Below, one piece after another: positions 1 to 11,679 of a stretch of 64,000 bases of DNA. Origin of the DNA: Kingdonia uniflora (Eukaryota; Streptophyta; Magnoliopsida; Ranunculales; Circaeasteraceae); assembly GCA_014058105.1 (NCBI GenBank), contig JACGCM010000669.1, positions 2,604,001 through 2,668,000 on the forward strand, read 5' to 3'. A model generated the notes under the pieces. The model worked only from the letters and a program-made list of their open reading frames with translations, did not search any database and had not been told where the DNA came from. Made by a program: the position numbers and the translations under genes. Each line of letters begins with the position of its first letter. The stretch's first letter is position 1.

Positions 1-90
1 ATGTTACGAACTTTCAAAAATTAATGTTCATTACTCCTAAATTAACATCTCCGAAGGAGATTTCTTTTCATTTACAGGACCTTCGGGGAC

Positions 91-2883
91 TTACACATAT
101 GCTATGTCCTTAACAAACTGCCCTTCAACCTCCATCATCTTTGTGTCATCAACAACTTCAGTTCCTCCAGAGACATCTGGAGTCTGTGGTACTTCATCAT
201 CAGAGCTGTCATTACATGGTAGCCCACCAGCCTTCACAACTCCTTTGTAATATTTTCTCTCTCTTCAGACTCATCAAACTGCTCCTTAAAATGCATCCTC
301 ACTTCTTGGCATCTTTGCAACTCTTCTTCATTCATTCGAGTTTTCAATTCATCGAGCATTTTCTGCTGCTCCAACTCTATTACTTTTCGAGCAGCGTCAA
401 TCATTTTCTTGAACTTCGTTCTCTGTAAAACCAAAGCTTCCTTCTTTTCCTTCTCCGGCACTTTCTTTGCCTCCGTCAATGCTGCTTCCTTCACTTTGTT
501 TGCTTCAAGTTTGTACCTGTTTAAAGTTGCATTTAACTTCGTGTTCTCGGCAGTCAATTCTTTCTCAATGTTTCTGTATGCAACCAAACGGTTAGCCAGA
601 TCACCACTACCCTCCACACGTCCCATTGCTTGACTCATCACCGTCTTAATCTGTATGAAAGTCATTTAAGGATTATTTGTTTGATTTACCAAACTTTTCA
701 TTCGAGCATAAGCTTTAAAAATTTTCACCTTCACCAGATTACCCTGTGCCTCGCCTAAAAAAGTATCCAAACTGTCAATACCCACCATACAGTCGTCCAT
801 CTCTTTCTTCAACTTCTCATCCCCCCAAGAAAAGATTTTTATCGCCTCAGCCATCTCCATTTGAAACTCCTCCCCTAACCCCTTCTTCACAGTCCCAGCA
901 GTAGTCTTCTAGGGAATGGCACTGCTTAAATTTCGTGGAGGTAACCCACTCGCCACAGCTGGTTTATCCGCAACTTTGACACCTTCAGATACTGATTGTC
1001 GTGTAGTTCTATTCAGATTCAGCAACGAAGGTTTTTCCACATTTACCTTCCTTTTCCTCTTATTTTTTCCTAGAGACTACCCCAACATCGCATTAATCTT
1101 AGTATTTGTGTAATAACCTGTTAACGACGGGTTATTCAAAGGCAAACTTGCATTTCCAGCTCTATTATTCTTCACTGACATCTTTCCCCCGATAATTGAC
1201 ACTTCATCACCTTTGATTCTCGACCTTTTTAGCCCTGCTTCTTGAAAATTTTTACTTAACTCATCTTGATTCGTCGCTAAATTGTCGATCCTACCAAAGA
1301 ATCCTTCCCTTATCTTATACAACTTCTCGTTTACAGCAGTTGTCTTCCTGATCTCCTTCAATATTGCAAAACACAAAGCAGATAAAAATCTTTGCCAAAT
1401 CCATATCACCTGACAAATTTATCAAGCGTAAACATTTAAGTTACCTAACCACAGACCTAGATGAAACACTTTTTTTTAAGCGGCTCCCCAGGATCATTAA
1501 GATCAAACTCATAATTTCCATAAACTAGCAATCGGTCTTCGGTATATCGACCTCCAGTGGATACCATACCGTTAAACATTGATCTCTTCAAAAACCTCGC
1601 CAAATAACGATACCCTTTTAACTTCGGGTTCGTTTTCATTATGTAGTATACACACAAATCATCTACCGTTATTACCTCCTCCCCTCTGGCTTATAGTCTG
1701 CCATCTATCGTACAACATACCCTAAACAGGTCATATACATTCAGATTGAATTGACCTGGGGCTACATCGAAGAAATTCATTAACTTTTTCTGATTCGCCC
1801 TGAGGGGTAACTTCAGTCATTTCTTTATCTATTCTCGATGAACAAGAATGCCATCTAGAGGTATATCCTGGTCGATTATTTTGTATTGATACTTATCTAA
1901 TCTAACATCATCAGGGATACCATATTTCTTTTTAAATCTTAATATTTCTTTGGTTTCTAAACCCTCTCCGTAACAAGCTTCTTCATCCTCCCCTACATTT
2001 TCTTCCCCGTCCCCACTCCCTTCTCGATCACTCCTCTGAGGCTCATGATCTACACCAGTCTCAATCACCTCGTTCTCAGATACTTCACACATATTGGGCA
2101 CTGCCCTAAACTATACCCTACCCACTGCGCTTGCACTGCTCGAACCTACCTTGTATCTCCCCCCCCCCCAATTGTTGCACACAAGTTCTCACATCGATCG
2201 TCAAAGGCACTACATCTTCGAGAATCTCGAATATATCTTTATCATCATTTAAATTGGGTTCATCCATTAAAAGAACCAGTAAATCAAATTCCATATTTTC
2301 AGCACAATTAGAATTTTACATATATGATACATATATACATATTCTTACGATAACATATTCATAAAAGATCTCGTTGTTGAGGTCACTCTCTAACACCTCA
2401 TTTACTTTCCTATCTGTTATAATCATTAACATTTATACTGTTATATAGTTCTCGATCAACTCCATATCATATTTTTTCATTTAGATTTTTTATCATTCAT
2501 GCACAATTTCATAACTTCTCGATGCATCATCCCATTTAATTCAATAACCTCGATAAACTCGTTTATTACTATTTTCTTATCGAAATTATAGGAAGTTGAA
2601 TAGCTTCACGAAGACGTTATCACTTTTCCCGCCAAAACTAGTTATTTCCATTTATACGAATTCTCATTCTCCGGCGTTAAATCCGGCGATCAACCCGCAC
2701 AATCCAAAATCTCTCCGCATATCTCGCTCCCTCAAAATTATCTCCTCCCACAGCGTCGTACTTACAACGCCCTTCCCAATCCTTTTTACCTCCATTCCCT
2801 CTCATTTCTATACAAACTCAGAATCACCCCACATTAACATTTCACACTCAAAGTCGATATTAATCCTTCCCCTCTATGGACAT
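91..2883 (-). pseudogene. Antisense extra ORF (aORF) of a Tat-type Ty3 retrotransposon, copy 1, PF04195-like
   Basis: Minus-strand coding remains run from an ATG at 2883 down to a stop at 91-93 and are broken by stops and frameshifts. The readable blocks, in order, are: an acidic stretch ending LRFKKKYGIPDDVRL (2101-1829); a block with [15 protein letters not shown] (about 1790-1690), which resembles the 'putative gypsy type transposon' family PF04195; 1657-1457; 1409-1077; then a coiled coil rich in K, E and L (890-234, one in-frame stop at 666-668); and a last acidic block ending in VKDIAYV. Additional antisense ORFs of this type lie between pol and the 3' LTR in Tat-lineage elements. Here the ORF points away from a plus-strand 3' LTR at 4382, which fits that layout. 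Its function is unknown. The family call is by pattern recognition and was not searched. Confidence 0.62.
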
Positions 2884-2885
2884 CT

Positions 2886-2969
2886 CTAATTCATTACCAC
2901 TTCATTACACGATTGATTAATCTCTAACAAGCGAATCTACATACGAAACAAATTGTAAAAATTACTAAC
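2886..2969 (-). other. Likely 5'-UTR intron of aORF copy 1
   Basis: On the minus strand GTTAGTAAT begins at 2969 and an AG lies at 2887-2886, just before the ATG at 2883. The donor GTTAGTAA is repeated exactly at the same place in aORF copy 2 (25495). I take this as a conserved leader intron. No transcript evidence is available. Confidence 0.45.
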
Positions 2970-3146
2970 CTTGTTACAGTGTAGCTTCAGTATTCCTCTC
3001 CTTCACTCGCTTCGCTCTTTCAATCAACACACAAATCTCCTCCTTCGCAATCGTATCTAACAACTGCAGCAATGAGCAATAACAGTTCTCTCCCTCAATT
3101 TTTTTTTCAATTTGCAAATGATCTTAACAGTCGCCTACCTCTGACA

Positions 3147-3154
3147 TATTTATA
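3147..3154 (-). promoter_or_regulatory. TATA box upstream of aORF copy 1
   Basis: TATAAATA on the minus strand, about 180 bases upstream of the leader intron donor. It points into the aORF, so the antisense ORF may have its own promoter, separate from the LTR promoter at 4751. Confidence 0.4.
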
Positions 3155-3159
3155 GCCCT

Positions 3160-3966
3160 CACGTGACTGTTCGTCGCACCACTTGACGATGATCCAGTTC
3201 GTCGAATGCAATGCTACATACATTTTTTCTCGACATCTCTTCCTCTTAATCTTCTACCTCTTAATAACCTTTTATATTCATACTTCAAACTTTCCAACTC
3301 TCGAAGAATATCTACAAACACATTCTTCTCTGTTAATGTACACTCCATCTTTTCCAATAACTGATATACCTCATCTTTATTATACTTCATACTATCACCT
3401 AATGAAAAACATCTTGCCATATTCATTTTGCACTCATATTCCATTATTTTATCTTCTTTTCACAAATACCTATATTTAAGGGATTATTTTCGACATCAGT
3501 TGATTTAATTTAGTTCACTCACACTTTGTTTTAACACAATTTTATTTCCATACCGTTGACGAAACATCATATTTCGACATAACAAGACACGTTCGACTTT
3601 ATACACTTGAAATATTCGACAAAATATATTGTTATCATACTGGATACTCGAAAACAAGCACAGAAACAATTAAATTCACAAAATACATATTTGTTTATTT
3701 CAACTAATTTCTTACATTCGATATCTCTTACATTCGATTACATACTCATTTTTTACATTTAACATCTATATCTTCCGACTACATTCACTTCTAATAATAT
3801 TTCCTTCCATTACAATTTAATTGATAATGCTAACTTCCTCGACATGCCATTATTTTCTTTGTCTGTTTTTCACCAGAATCGGACATTAAAGCCTATTTTT
3901 AGTTCTCGAAGCTCAATGACTCTCAAGTCACTAAACTTTTAAGAGACGCTTCAGCAGGAAAAGGCA
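3160..3966. other. AT-rich internal region of the Tat element, no gene recognised
   Basis: The longest minus ORF (3444-3214) has a coiled-coil look (YQLLEKMECTLTEKNVF). It has no family match I can name, and I do not claim it is a gene. Confidence 0.35.
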
Positions 3967-4308
3967 TCAGAAAATTGCAAGCACACCCACGCGTTCAACA
4001 AGATCCCTGAACGCCCACCCAAATTTCATATTTTCATAACCAGTAAAGACCATTACCCCTTCACCCCCCAACTGACTCCAAACATTACCTTCACATACGC
4101 ATGATGCTCCCACTATTTCCAACTGACACATGTCATTTCTATTTGTTCTTTGCTCCCACCTCGCTGCTCTACTCCGATCACATAACCCATTTTCCTCTCT
4201 CAATCTACAATAGATTTCATCTGATGAATCACCGTCTTCAACCTCAGACATTCCAGTCAACCCTACTTTGGGTGACCTCATTAACCAAACACCATTATTC
4301 GCCTTCAA
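3967..4308 (-). CDS. Unidentified 113-codon minus-strand ORF next to the Tat 3' LTR
   Basis: An ORF from an ATG at 4308 to a stop at 3967, starting MKANNGVWLMRSPKVG and continuing with an acidic stretch (MSEVEDGDSSDE). It lies 10 bases downstream of a minus-strand TATAAATA (4325-4318) and starts 73 bases from the LTR edge at 4382. The placement suggests a first exon or leader peptide of antisense transcription from the LTR-proximal region. I do not recognise the protein, so the call rests on length and position only and the ORF could be chance. Confidence 0.3.
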   Translation of the reverse strand: MKANNGVWLMRSPKVGLTGMSEVEDGDSSDEIYCRLREENGLCDRSRAARWEQRTNRNDMCQLEIVGASCVCEGNVWSQLGGEGVMVFTGYENMKFGWAFRDLVERVGVLAIF

Positions 4309-4317
4309 TGAAACCCC

Positions 4318-4325
4318 TATTTATA
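4318..4325 (-). promoter_or_regulatory. Antisense TATA box beside the 3' LTR
   Basis: TATAAATA on the minus strand, 57 bases outside the LTR start, reading away from the LTR into the 4308-3967 ORF. Confidence 0.3.
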
Positions 4326-4381
4326 CCTATCATTTTTACCTACATTCAATGACCATCATTAATTCCACCTCAGAACTTACT

Positions 4382-5005
4382 TGACCACATACAGATCCCC
4401 TTGACCTCGGTAATGACATATGTTGACTTCTTCACAACTTTGGAAACCTCTTCTGATTTTAGTTTTTCTTCTCAACACAACTACAAGTACTTCTATAGAG
4501 AATGGAGCGATTATAGTATTATATTCCCCAGATTTGACAAGAATACAACCAACATTCTGTAATCGAAGATATCTTAGCATTCTGTAGTCGAAGATAGTCC
4601 AACGTTCTAGAAGGATCTATGAGTCCTCGATGCACCAAAAGTAACCGTTGTAGCCCGGTCAAGAAGGAACTGTTAGAGATCCGCAAAGTTCGTCCACTAC
4701 CTCCGGAATATGAGACTCTTTCTTTCTTTTTGTAAACTACATGTATATGCTATAAATACTGGTAGAGAATAGGCTCTAAAAGGAGCACACATTGGACATC
4801 TCTTTATTCTAAACATACGTAATACTCAGAAACTTGTAATAACTAATATTTACTTGATTTTTATACCAAATCCACCTCGAGGTCGTAGTTTTTCTCAGTT
4901 TCTACTAAGTTTTCCACGTAAAATCTTGGTTGATACTCCTTTATTGTATAAACCTTTCGAACAAGTATTGGCAAGGGTTTTCCTCCCGAAAAACACGTCA
5001 TTACA
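4382..5005 (+). repeat. 3' LTR of the Tat element (LTR family A), 624 bp
   Basis: Starts TGACCACATACAG and ends GTCATTACA. It aligns through most of its length with the reverse complement of 28608-29217, including a shared block around AAAGTAACCGTTGT and a U5 block with TTCCACGTAAAATCTTG. The TATA box TATAAATA is at 4751-4758. To the right the sequence passes directly into Athila RT codons. To the left lies Tat internal sequence with the antisense aORF, so this is a 3' LTR rather than a solo LTR. The left flank TTACT and right flank CACCC are not a duplication, as expected if the partner LTR is outside the window. Confidence 0.72.
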
Positions 5006-5007
5006 CA

Positions 5008-7190
5008 CCCGCTACATTTTAATGTTGTATGATGAGCATTTTCTCTGATATGGTTGATAAATTTATCGAAATCTTCATGGATGATTTTTTAGTGTTTGGT
5101 TTCTCTTTTGATGAATGTTTGCACCATTTAGAGCTCGTGCTAGAACGATGTACATAAACCAATTTGGTATTAAACTGGGAAAAATGTCACTTCATGGTAA
5201 CACAAGGGATAGTTCTTGAGCATATCATCTCCAACAAAGGGATAGAAGTTGATAAGGCCAAATTCGATATTATTTTTTCCTTACCTCCTCCTCAGACGGT
5301 TAAGGCCATTCGATCATTTCTAGGCCATGCGGGGTTTTATCGTCGGTTCATCAAAGATTTTAGTAAAATTTCCCAACCCCTGTGCAATTTACTTGCTAAG
5401 GATACTGATTTCCACTTTGATGATGAATATTCCAGAGCTTTTGAGAAGCTCAAACTTCTATTAATTTCTACTCCAATCATCCAACTGCCCAACTGGGATC
5501 TTCTATTTTAATTGATGTGCGATGCATCTGACTACGCTGTTGGAGCAGTTTTAGGGCAATGAGTAGATAAAAAACCTCATGTTATTTACTATGCTAGTCG
5601 TGCGCTTAATGATTTACAAATGAATTACTCTACCACTGATAATGAGTTATTAACCATTGTGTTTGCATTAGAAACACTTTGTTCATATCTTGTTGGGTCT
5701 AAATCTATTATCTACACCGATCACGCGGCCTTAAAATATTTATTATCCAAAATGGATGTTAAGCCTCGGTTAATCTGATGGATCCTCTTATTACAAGAAT
5801 TTGACATCGTAATTTGAGATAAGAAAGGTGTTGAAAATATTGCAGCAGATCATTTATCCCGACTTTTGATCGAAGGTGGTGAAGATCTCTTCCCTATTTT
5901 AGAGACATTTCCTAATGAGGAACTTATGTCTATTATACAACTACCTTAGTATGTCGACATTGTCAATTATCTTCCTACTAAATGATTATCAGACCACTGG
6001 TCTAAGCAAGAGAAAACCAAATTCTTACACGAGGTTAGACATTTCAGTTGGGACGATCCTTATCTGTATATATTTTGTTATGACCAAGTTATTAGAAGAT
6101 GTATTATAAATAATAAGTTCCAGAGCGTACTCATGTTTTGCCATACCTATACCTGTAGAGGGCATTTCGGTGCCAAGAAAACGGCTTCTAAAATTATTCA
6201 ATCTGGTCTTTATTGGCCTACCCATTTTCGTGATACACATACTTTTTGTTCTACTTGCGATAGATGTCAAAGGACCGACAATAATTCTCACCGCAACATG
6301 ATGCCCCTAAACAACATTCTTATTGTTGAAATTTTTTATGTTTGAGGCATAGATTTTATGGGCACGTTTCCTTTATCTTGCGGAAACCTTTATATTCTAG
6401 TCGCAGTGAACTATGTCTCTAAATGGGTCGAGGCGATCGCATGCTCGACAAATGACCATAAGACGGTGGTCAAATTTATGAAATCCATTCTTAATCGTTT
6501 TGGTACTCCTAGAGCAGTTATAAGTGATGGTGGGAAATATTAATGTAATCGTGTTATTAAAAAATTATTCCATCACTCATAAAGTAGCCACACCTTACCA
6601 TCCACAAACAATTGGTCAAGTAGAAGTTTCCAATCGGGAGATTAAAATAATTTTAAAAAAAATTGTTAGAACTGATCGCAAAGACTGGTCAGATCGTCTT
6701 AATGATGCTCTTTGGGCTTATCGAACAGCTTATAAAACCCCGATTAGAATATCACCCTATAGACTTATCTTTGGGAAGGCTTACCACTTGCCTGTCAAAC
6801 TAGAGTACAAAGCTCTTTGAACTACAAAGGCCCTTAACTTTTAGATGGACCAAACTTGGTCTAAGAGAATGCTTCAACTTTCTGAGTTGGATGAACTCCG
6901 TTATGAGGCCAATGAAAGTTTAAAAATTAATAAAGAACGTACCAAAGCTTTTCGCGATAAATTAATTATTCGTAAAACCTTCGAGCCCAATCAAAAGGTA
7001 TTACTTTATAACTCCAAGCTTCGTCTATTTCCCGGGAAACTACGATCCCGTTTGCATGGTCCCTATATGGTTAAAACTATTTTTTTCTCAAGGGGCCGTA
7101 GAGGTAGAAGATTCAAAGAACGGAAACATTTTTAAGGTCAATGGCCAATGATTAAAACCGTACTTAGAGTCCTACACTTTTTATGAGGAG
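5008..7190 (+). pseudogene. pol: Athila-type Ty3/gypsy pol: RT, RNase H, integrase (5' part missing)
   Basis: Decayed polyprotein with many stops. Order: RT from CMMSIFSD (about 5023), with the catalytic motif read as FMDD inside IFMDDFLVFG; RT end and connection with RSFLGHAGFYRRFIKDFSKI (about 5310-5370); RNase H with MCDASDYAVGAVLGQ and [13 protein letters not shown] (5515-5760); then integrase with GHFGAKKTASKII, a CSTCDRCQ zinc-finger block (about 6245-6275), IDFMGTFP (about 6350), VISDGGKY and a tail with KLRLFPGKLRSRLHGPY (to about 7065). These blocks are typical of Athila pol. The upstream half of RT, protease and gag would lie left of the Tat insertion, outside the window. Key carboxylates are partly kept, but stops at about 5158, 5509, 5560, 5776, 6343 and 6541 make it non-functional. 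Confidence 0.9.
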
Positions 7191-8601
7191 ATAATATTTC
7201 TAAATGATCCAGTATACCAAAGCTGATATTGTGTACCCCTATAGTACTATTGCAACATTATTTAAGTATGGGGGTATATTAGTCTGGCTGAAGACGGTAA
7301 ACTTAGCGCTTCTTGGGAGGCAACCCTTGACATATTCAGGTGAAAAATTTTAGTTTTCTTCTTCCATTTATTTTCTTGTTCTCAAACATTGAGGGCAATG
7401 CTTGATTTAAGTTTGGGGGTCGAAAACCATTTTTTTTAAATTTTTTGAAGAAAAGCGAAATAATGGCACTTTAACAATTTATGATATATTTTTAACGAAT
7501 TTTCAAACACTTAAACTGATTTTACCTTGACATAAATATTATGGAAAAACCTAAATTTTAAAATTGTACCAAGTATATTTTGGAATATCTTAAGCTAGAT
7601 GTACTATCTTTTTATTAACGACTGATTCAAGTTAACTTGGCATATTTTGAAAACGTACACATCACAGTAGTTTTATAATTAATACCTTTAATAGATTTTT
7701 GCTCATTATAAGAGAAATTTAGCATTTATGTTAGGAATAGTTTGCTACAAGGGAGACAAGTGCATAAAAATAAATTCATTCCTAAGAAGAAAAATAATAA
7801 TAAGCCAAATGTGCTCTAAAAACTTTTACGCTGCAAGGCTACTCGCATGATTAAGAATTGAAAGAGGAAAAATTATCACCAATCTCGAGTTTGATCATGA
7901 ACTATGTAAAAGGAGCACAAGAAAATGTTACTTGGGAGAATCCAAAGTCTATGTCATAATGGGGCACCACACCCTGGCAACCTTAGCCAACTGGCGAGGA
8001 TTGTCGACCAAAAACTCCTTGCTACGAAGGCTTCACTAAGAAAAAAAGTACTCAAAAGAAAAGGCTTGCAAAAGAAAAAAAAATTCCAGGAAGACAAATT
8101 GACTAAGGCACTTGTTGAATTGACCGTTGAATTTATTCCAGTAAGAACTAGACTGCCAAAAAATTGAGTAAATTATTCTAGACAACGTATTAGGCGATAA
8201 AACTATTTTCACTATATACTCAAATATAGCTAAAGAAAAATACTTTAATCTCTTTCTAATCTTGAGATAGTACCTCTAGTTTCGGATAAGCTTAAAATAT
8301 TTATTGATATACTTGAGAGAATAATAGGTTTTAGGATTTCCCATCGATATATTTTTGTCACAACTAAGTAAGGATAAGTTCAAAAGAAATAAGTCATGTG
8401 TATTCTAGAATTGTTTAAAATGTTATTATTGAGTTTTGTGGGTATAGTCACTGCAAACCCTCACGAGACAATACTCGTCCACCAGGCTAAACCTGAAGGT
8501 TTAACGGCTTGTTGCATATTCTAAATGCAATCGCGCTCCCTGCGAAAGTGGCTATTATTTTATTTTACTCGGGAGGAGCAAAAGACAAGTTTGGGGGTAT
8601 T
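7191..8601 (+). other. Athila 3' internal non-coding region and polypurine tract
   Basis: It carries the family-typical phrase GCGCTTCTTGGGAGGCAACC (about 7297) and three purine-rich tracts of the form AAGTNTGGGGGT (about 7265, 7410 and 8588). The last one, just before 8602, is the expected plus-strand primer. Short ORFs here (for example 7925-8167, lysine-rich) are not recognisable as an env-like gene. Confidence 0.65.
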
Positions 8602-9840
8602 TGACGAACGCATAATTATGACATTTTTAATATACCCGAACATGTAATTTAGTTGTCCATTATATTTAATTTTAGATACTTATGTACGTTTGTTTGATTG
8701 CAGCTATTGGAGATGGATATTTAAAACCAAGCTCTTAAAGTCAAGTAAAAGTGTCTCTAGTAGTTCATAACACAAAAAGTCAAAGACACAATATATTTGT
8801 TCTCAAGATTGAAGAAATATATACACAAATATTTTTGGAGAATAAGATCAAAGAATATATTGCATCCAAGATCCTATAAGATATTTTATATTGAAGATAT
8901 ATGCAAAAGTTTCCATGAAGAAAGATCTTTACATTACTTAAGGGAATTATATGCAAGAATCTTAGGAGATTGGTTATAAAATTAGAAGATATTATTGTAA
9001 AAATATTATTTACAATTTAATGTATAGTTTCTAAATTTGGGTTCCTTCTCCTATAAAAGAAACCTTCCCCCCATTGTAATTGGGCATCTCATATTGGAGC
9101 AAGTTTAGAAGAAATAAAGTCTTAGTTTTATTTAATTGTCTTATTTATATTTTATTTTCTTTTGTAAATAATTAGTTGTTAATGCGATGAAGTCCGAGAT
9201 GAGCGGTTAATCTCCTAGCTAGGGCTAGGATGAGGCCTCTTCATGAATGAGCAATAGTTGGCACTAATTAGGTTTTAATTAGCTTTCTCTTAGTACTTCA
9301 TTATTGATAAGTTAGTACATCATATCGAAGACTTGACCATAGCTTTGATTTTGTGTACGAAAACTTTGGATACAAACAAGTGCTACTAACCGTAGACTTA
9401 ATTTGGAGATCTAAACAATAGAAAATATTAGAGAACTCACTCAAGCCTAGCCATGGTTGAGTTGATAATTCTCTAAGACACTCTTCACCATCTCTTAAAA
9501 GCATAACCACTAAATTCTTGACAATAGATTTAGTAGTTTATTTTACAACATCGTATGTGTCTTAACACGAACATATGATAGGTGGAGATATTAGGATCTA
9601 GTTATATATCGATTAATGCTTTGAAAGGTAAAGGCCAAGTCTGAACCTTAACTCTCTCCCTCATTAAGTTTTATATTTAGTTTTTATTTATTCTTCTTAG
9701 ATTTATCACCTATAAAATTGTTATTCGGCCTAGAAAGTATTTGTTTTCCCAAACCTCCTTGTAGATTCAATCCCACTCATCTGTGCTACAATTCGACAAC
9801 CATACTTTGAGCGGGTATTTTGCTAGAGGCCATAAAAACC
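8602..9840 (+). repeat. Athila 3' LTR (right edge uncertain)
   Basis: Starts TGACGAACGC directly after the polypurine tract. TATA box TATAAAAG at 9052-9059, polyadenylation-like AATAAA at 9113-9118, and a long U5 with AGTCCGAGATGAGCGG (about 9191). The 5' LTR is outside the window, so the right edge cannot be fixed by comparison; I place it loosely near 9840. Confidence 0.6.
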
Positions 9841-11420
9841 TCTTATCAGAAAGAGCGGTAGATAACTTACTTGTAGGTTTGCCGCTCATTATGGGCTCAT
9901 AATGGCTCTACCCGCCTCAATTTGACGCAGACTCATCTGAAAAAGAATGGAAGCGTGGGTGACAAAAGAGGGGAGTTGGTGTGGGTATGGCTAATATTCA
10001 AACTACCTCAATTTATTGAGCCCTGTCATCACCCTTCAAACCAATATTTGGGAATATATTATTGACATTAATTTGTCACAACCCTGATGATCAAAATAAT
10101 ACAAAATCACAGTAACTATTAGATTTTATTAACTAAAGTGGGTCAAAAAATTTTGTGCAAATAATAAAAAATTATATTTCACAAATATAATACTATACTC
10201 TAACTTATTAGTTGTAGATTATATATCTTATACTTGGCCGATAAATTGCCAAATTTGATATTACTCTTCTGTTTATTGGTGATAATTTGAAAATTCAAAA
10301 TTTTTGCTAGTTAAAATATGACGCTTTTGATCAATACACATCAAAATATTGCAATATATCTCAAAAAAAATTATCGATAAGTAGACTAGATACTTCGAGG
10401 GACTGAATGTAATTTATGGTAATTATATACTTTTGGTCATTTTACGCTTTTGGCAATAAATGTTATTTGTGGTAATTTTGTTTTGATATTCATACATTCT
10501 TAAATATGTCCAAAATATCAACATCAAGTTTGAGAGAGAGAAAAAAGAAAAGGTGTAAGTTTTAGGCTTTTAATTTTGATAGAAATCTTTTTGATGGTAA
10601 CTAGATACTTCAAGGGACTAAGGGCTCGTATTAAATGTTTTGTTTTGCAATTAATATATTCGATAAGTAGACTTGATGTCAGATATTAATCAGGCCCTTA
10701 TATCCTAATAAAGAACTAATTGAGGAAACGTGTAAGAGAAAGTATAGAATAGTTATGTTTTGGAATAAATTTTTGGAAATTATTATAATATATAATGATC
10801 GATATATACAAATTCTACTTATTAATTATAAATTATTTGTAAATGTGGGATTAATACCGTGACACCCAATCATATCTTTTCATTTTATCGGTAAACAAGT
10901 CAAATGTATTGTGTGATATCTACAATATATAATATTTTTGTCAAATTTTATCTAATAATATTGATGTATCTCTGATTACAAAGAAAATTTATGATTGTTG
11001 TGATATTTAAAAAAGAAATTATTTATAATATTATACAATTTCCTTTTCATTAAAGATAAATTGCAAAATATCATTTGTAGGTTATGTATTTTTGCATATG
11101 CAATTGGTGATATATTTTGGCCAATATATTTAAAATAGACGATGAAGAAAGCTAAGTTTAGTGCATGGCCCATACCATAATTAAAACCTTAAATTAAGGT
11201 TCTATTTTTCAAAGCAACCGTAAACCTCTCAGGTTTTTTCGGGATGAAGTTTACTATAGTCTTATTTTTATTATTTATAAGAATTTAATTAAATAATTTT
11301 GAGTCTTTCGCTTTTCTAATTTTGGGATCTTTCGCTAATTTTAACCATGGGCGGTCTATAGTGGACTACCTCGTGCAATTTAAGCTAAGAAGTATAAAAC
11401 TGTTTTCTCTACTTGTTCTT
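9841..11420. other. AT-rich intergenic sequence, no gene seen
   Basis: No ORF with recognisable content on either strand. A short phrase (AGTAGACTAGATACTTCGAG near 10380) recurs in degraded form near 10605 and 10665, suggesting old repeat debris. Confidence 0.5.
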
Positions 11421-11679
11421 AGAGCATCTCTAACTGTTGATAAAATAAGTGTGGGTTGGGTTTTTCTATTAGCCCACACTCTAAATTCAAACTTAAACTC
11501 TTCCAGCAGTCAAAAAATGGGTTTAAGTTGCTTGCATGGCACTGTCAAAACTCAACCAGGTGTGAGAAGTTCACACTCAAAAAATAAGTTTGGCAGAGTT
11601 TAAAATACCGCGCAGACTAAATTACACTGCCCATATTAAATATTATTTATTGGTATGAGAGGAGATGGATAATTTTTGG

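Noticed and set aside
2596..2889. 97-codon plus-strand ORF
   Set aside because: Low-complexity Ser/Ile/Pro composition opposite the antisense aORF; a shadow frame.
4854..5048. Start of the Athila RT ORF
   Set aside because: Most of this ORF reads through the Tat LTR U5 (CCACGTAAAATCTTGG shared with the LTR at 28608); true RT text begins only after 5005.
7925..8167. Athila env-like gene
   Set aside because: The 80-codon lysine-rich ORF lacks a signal peptide, membrane segments or any recognisable env-like block.
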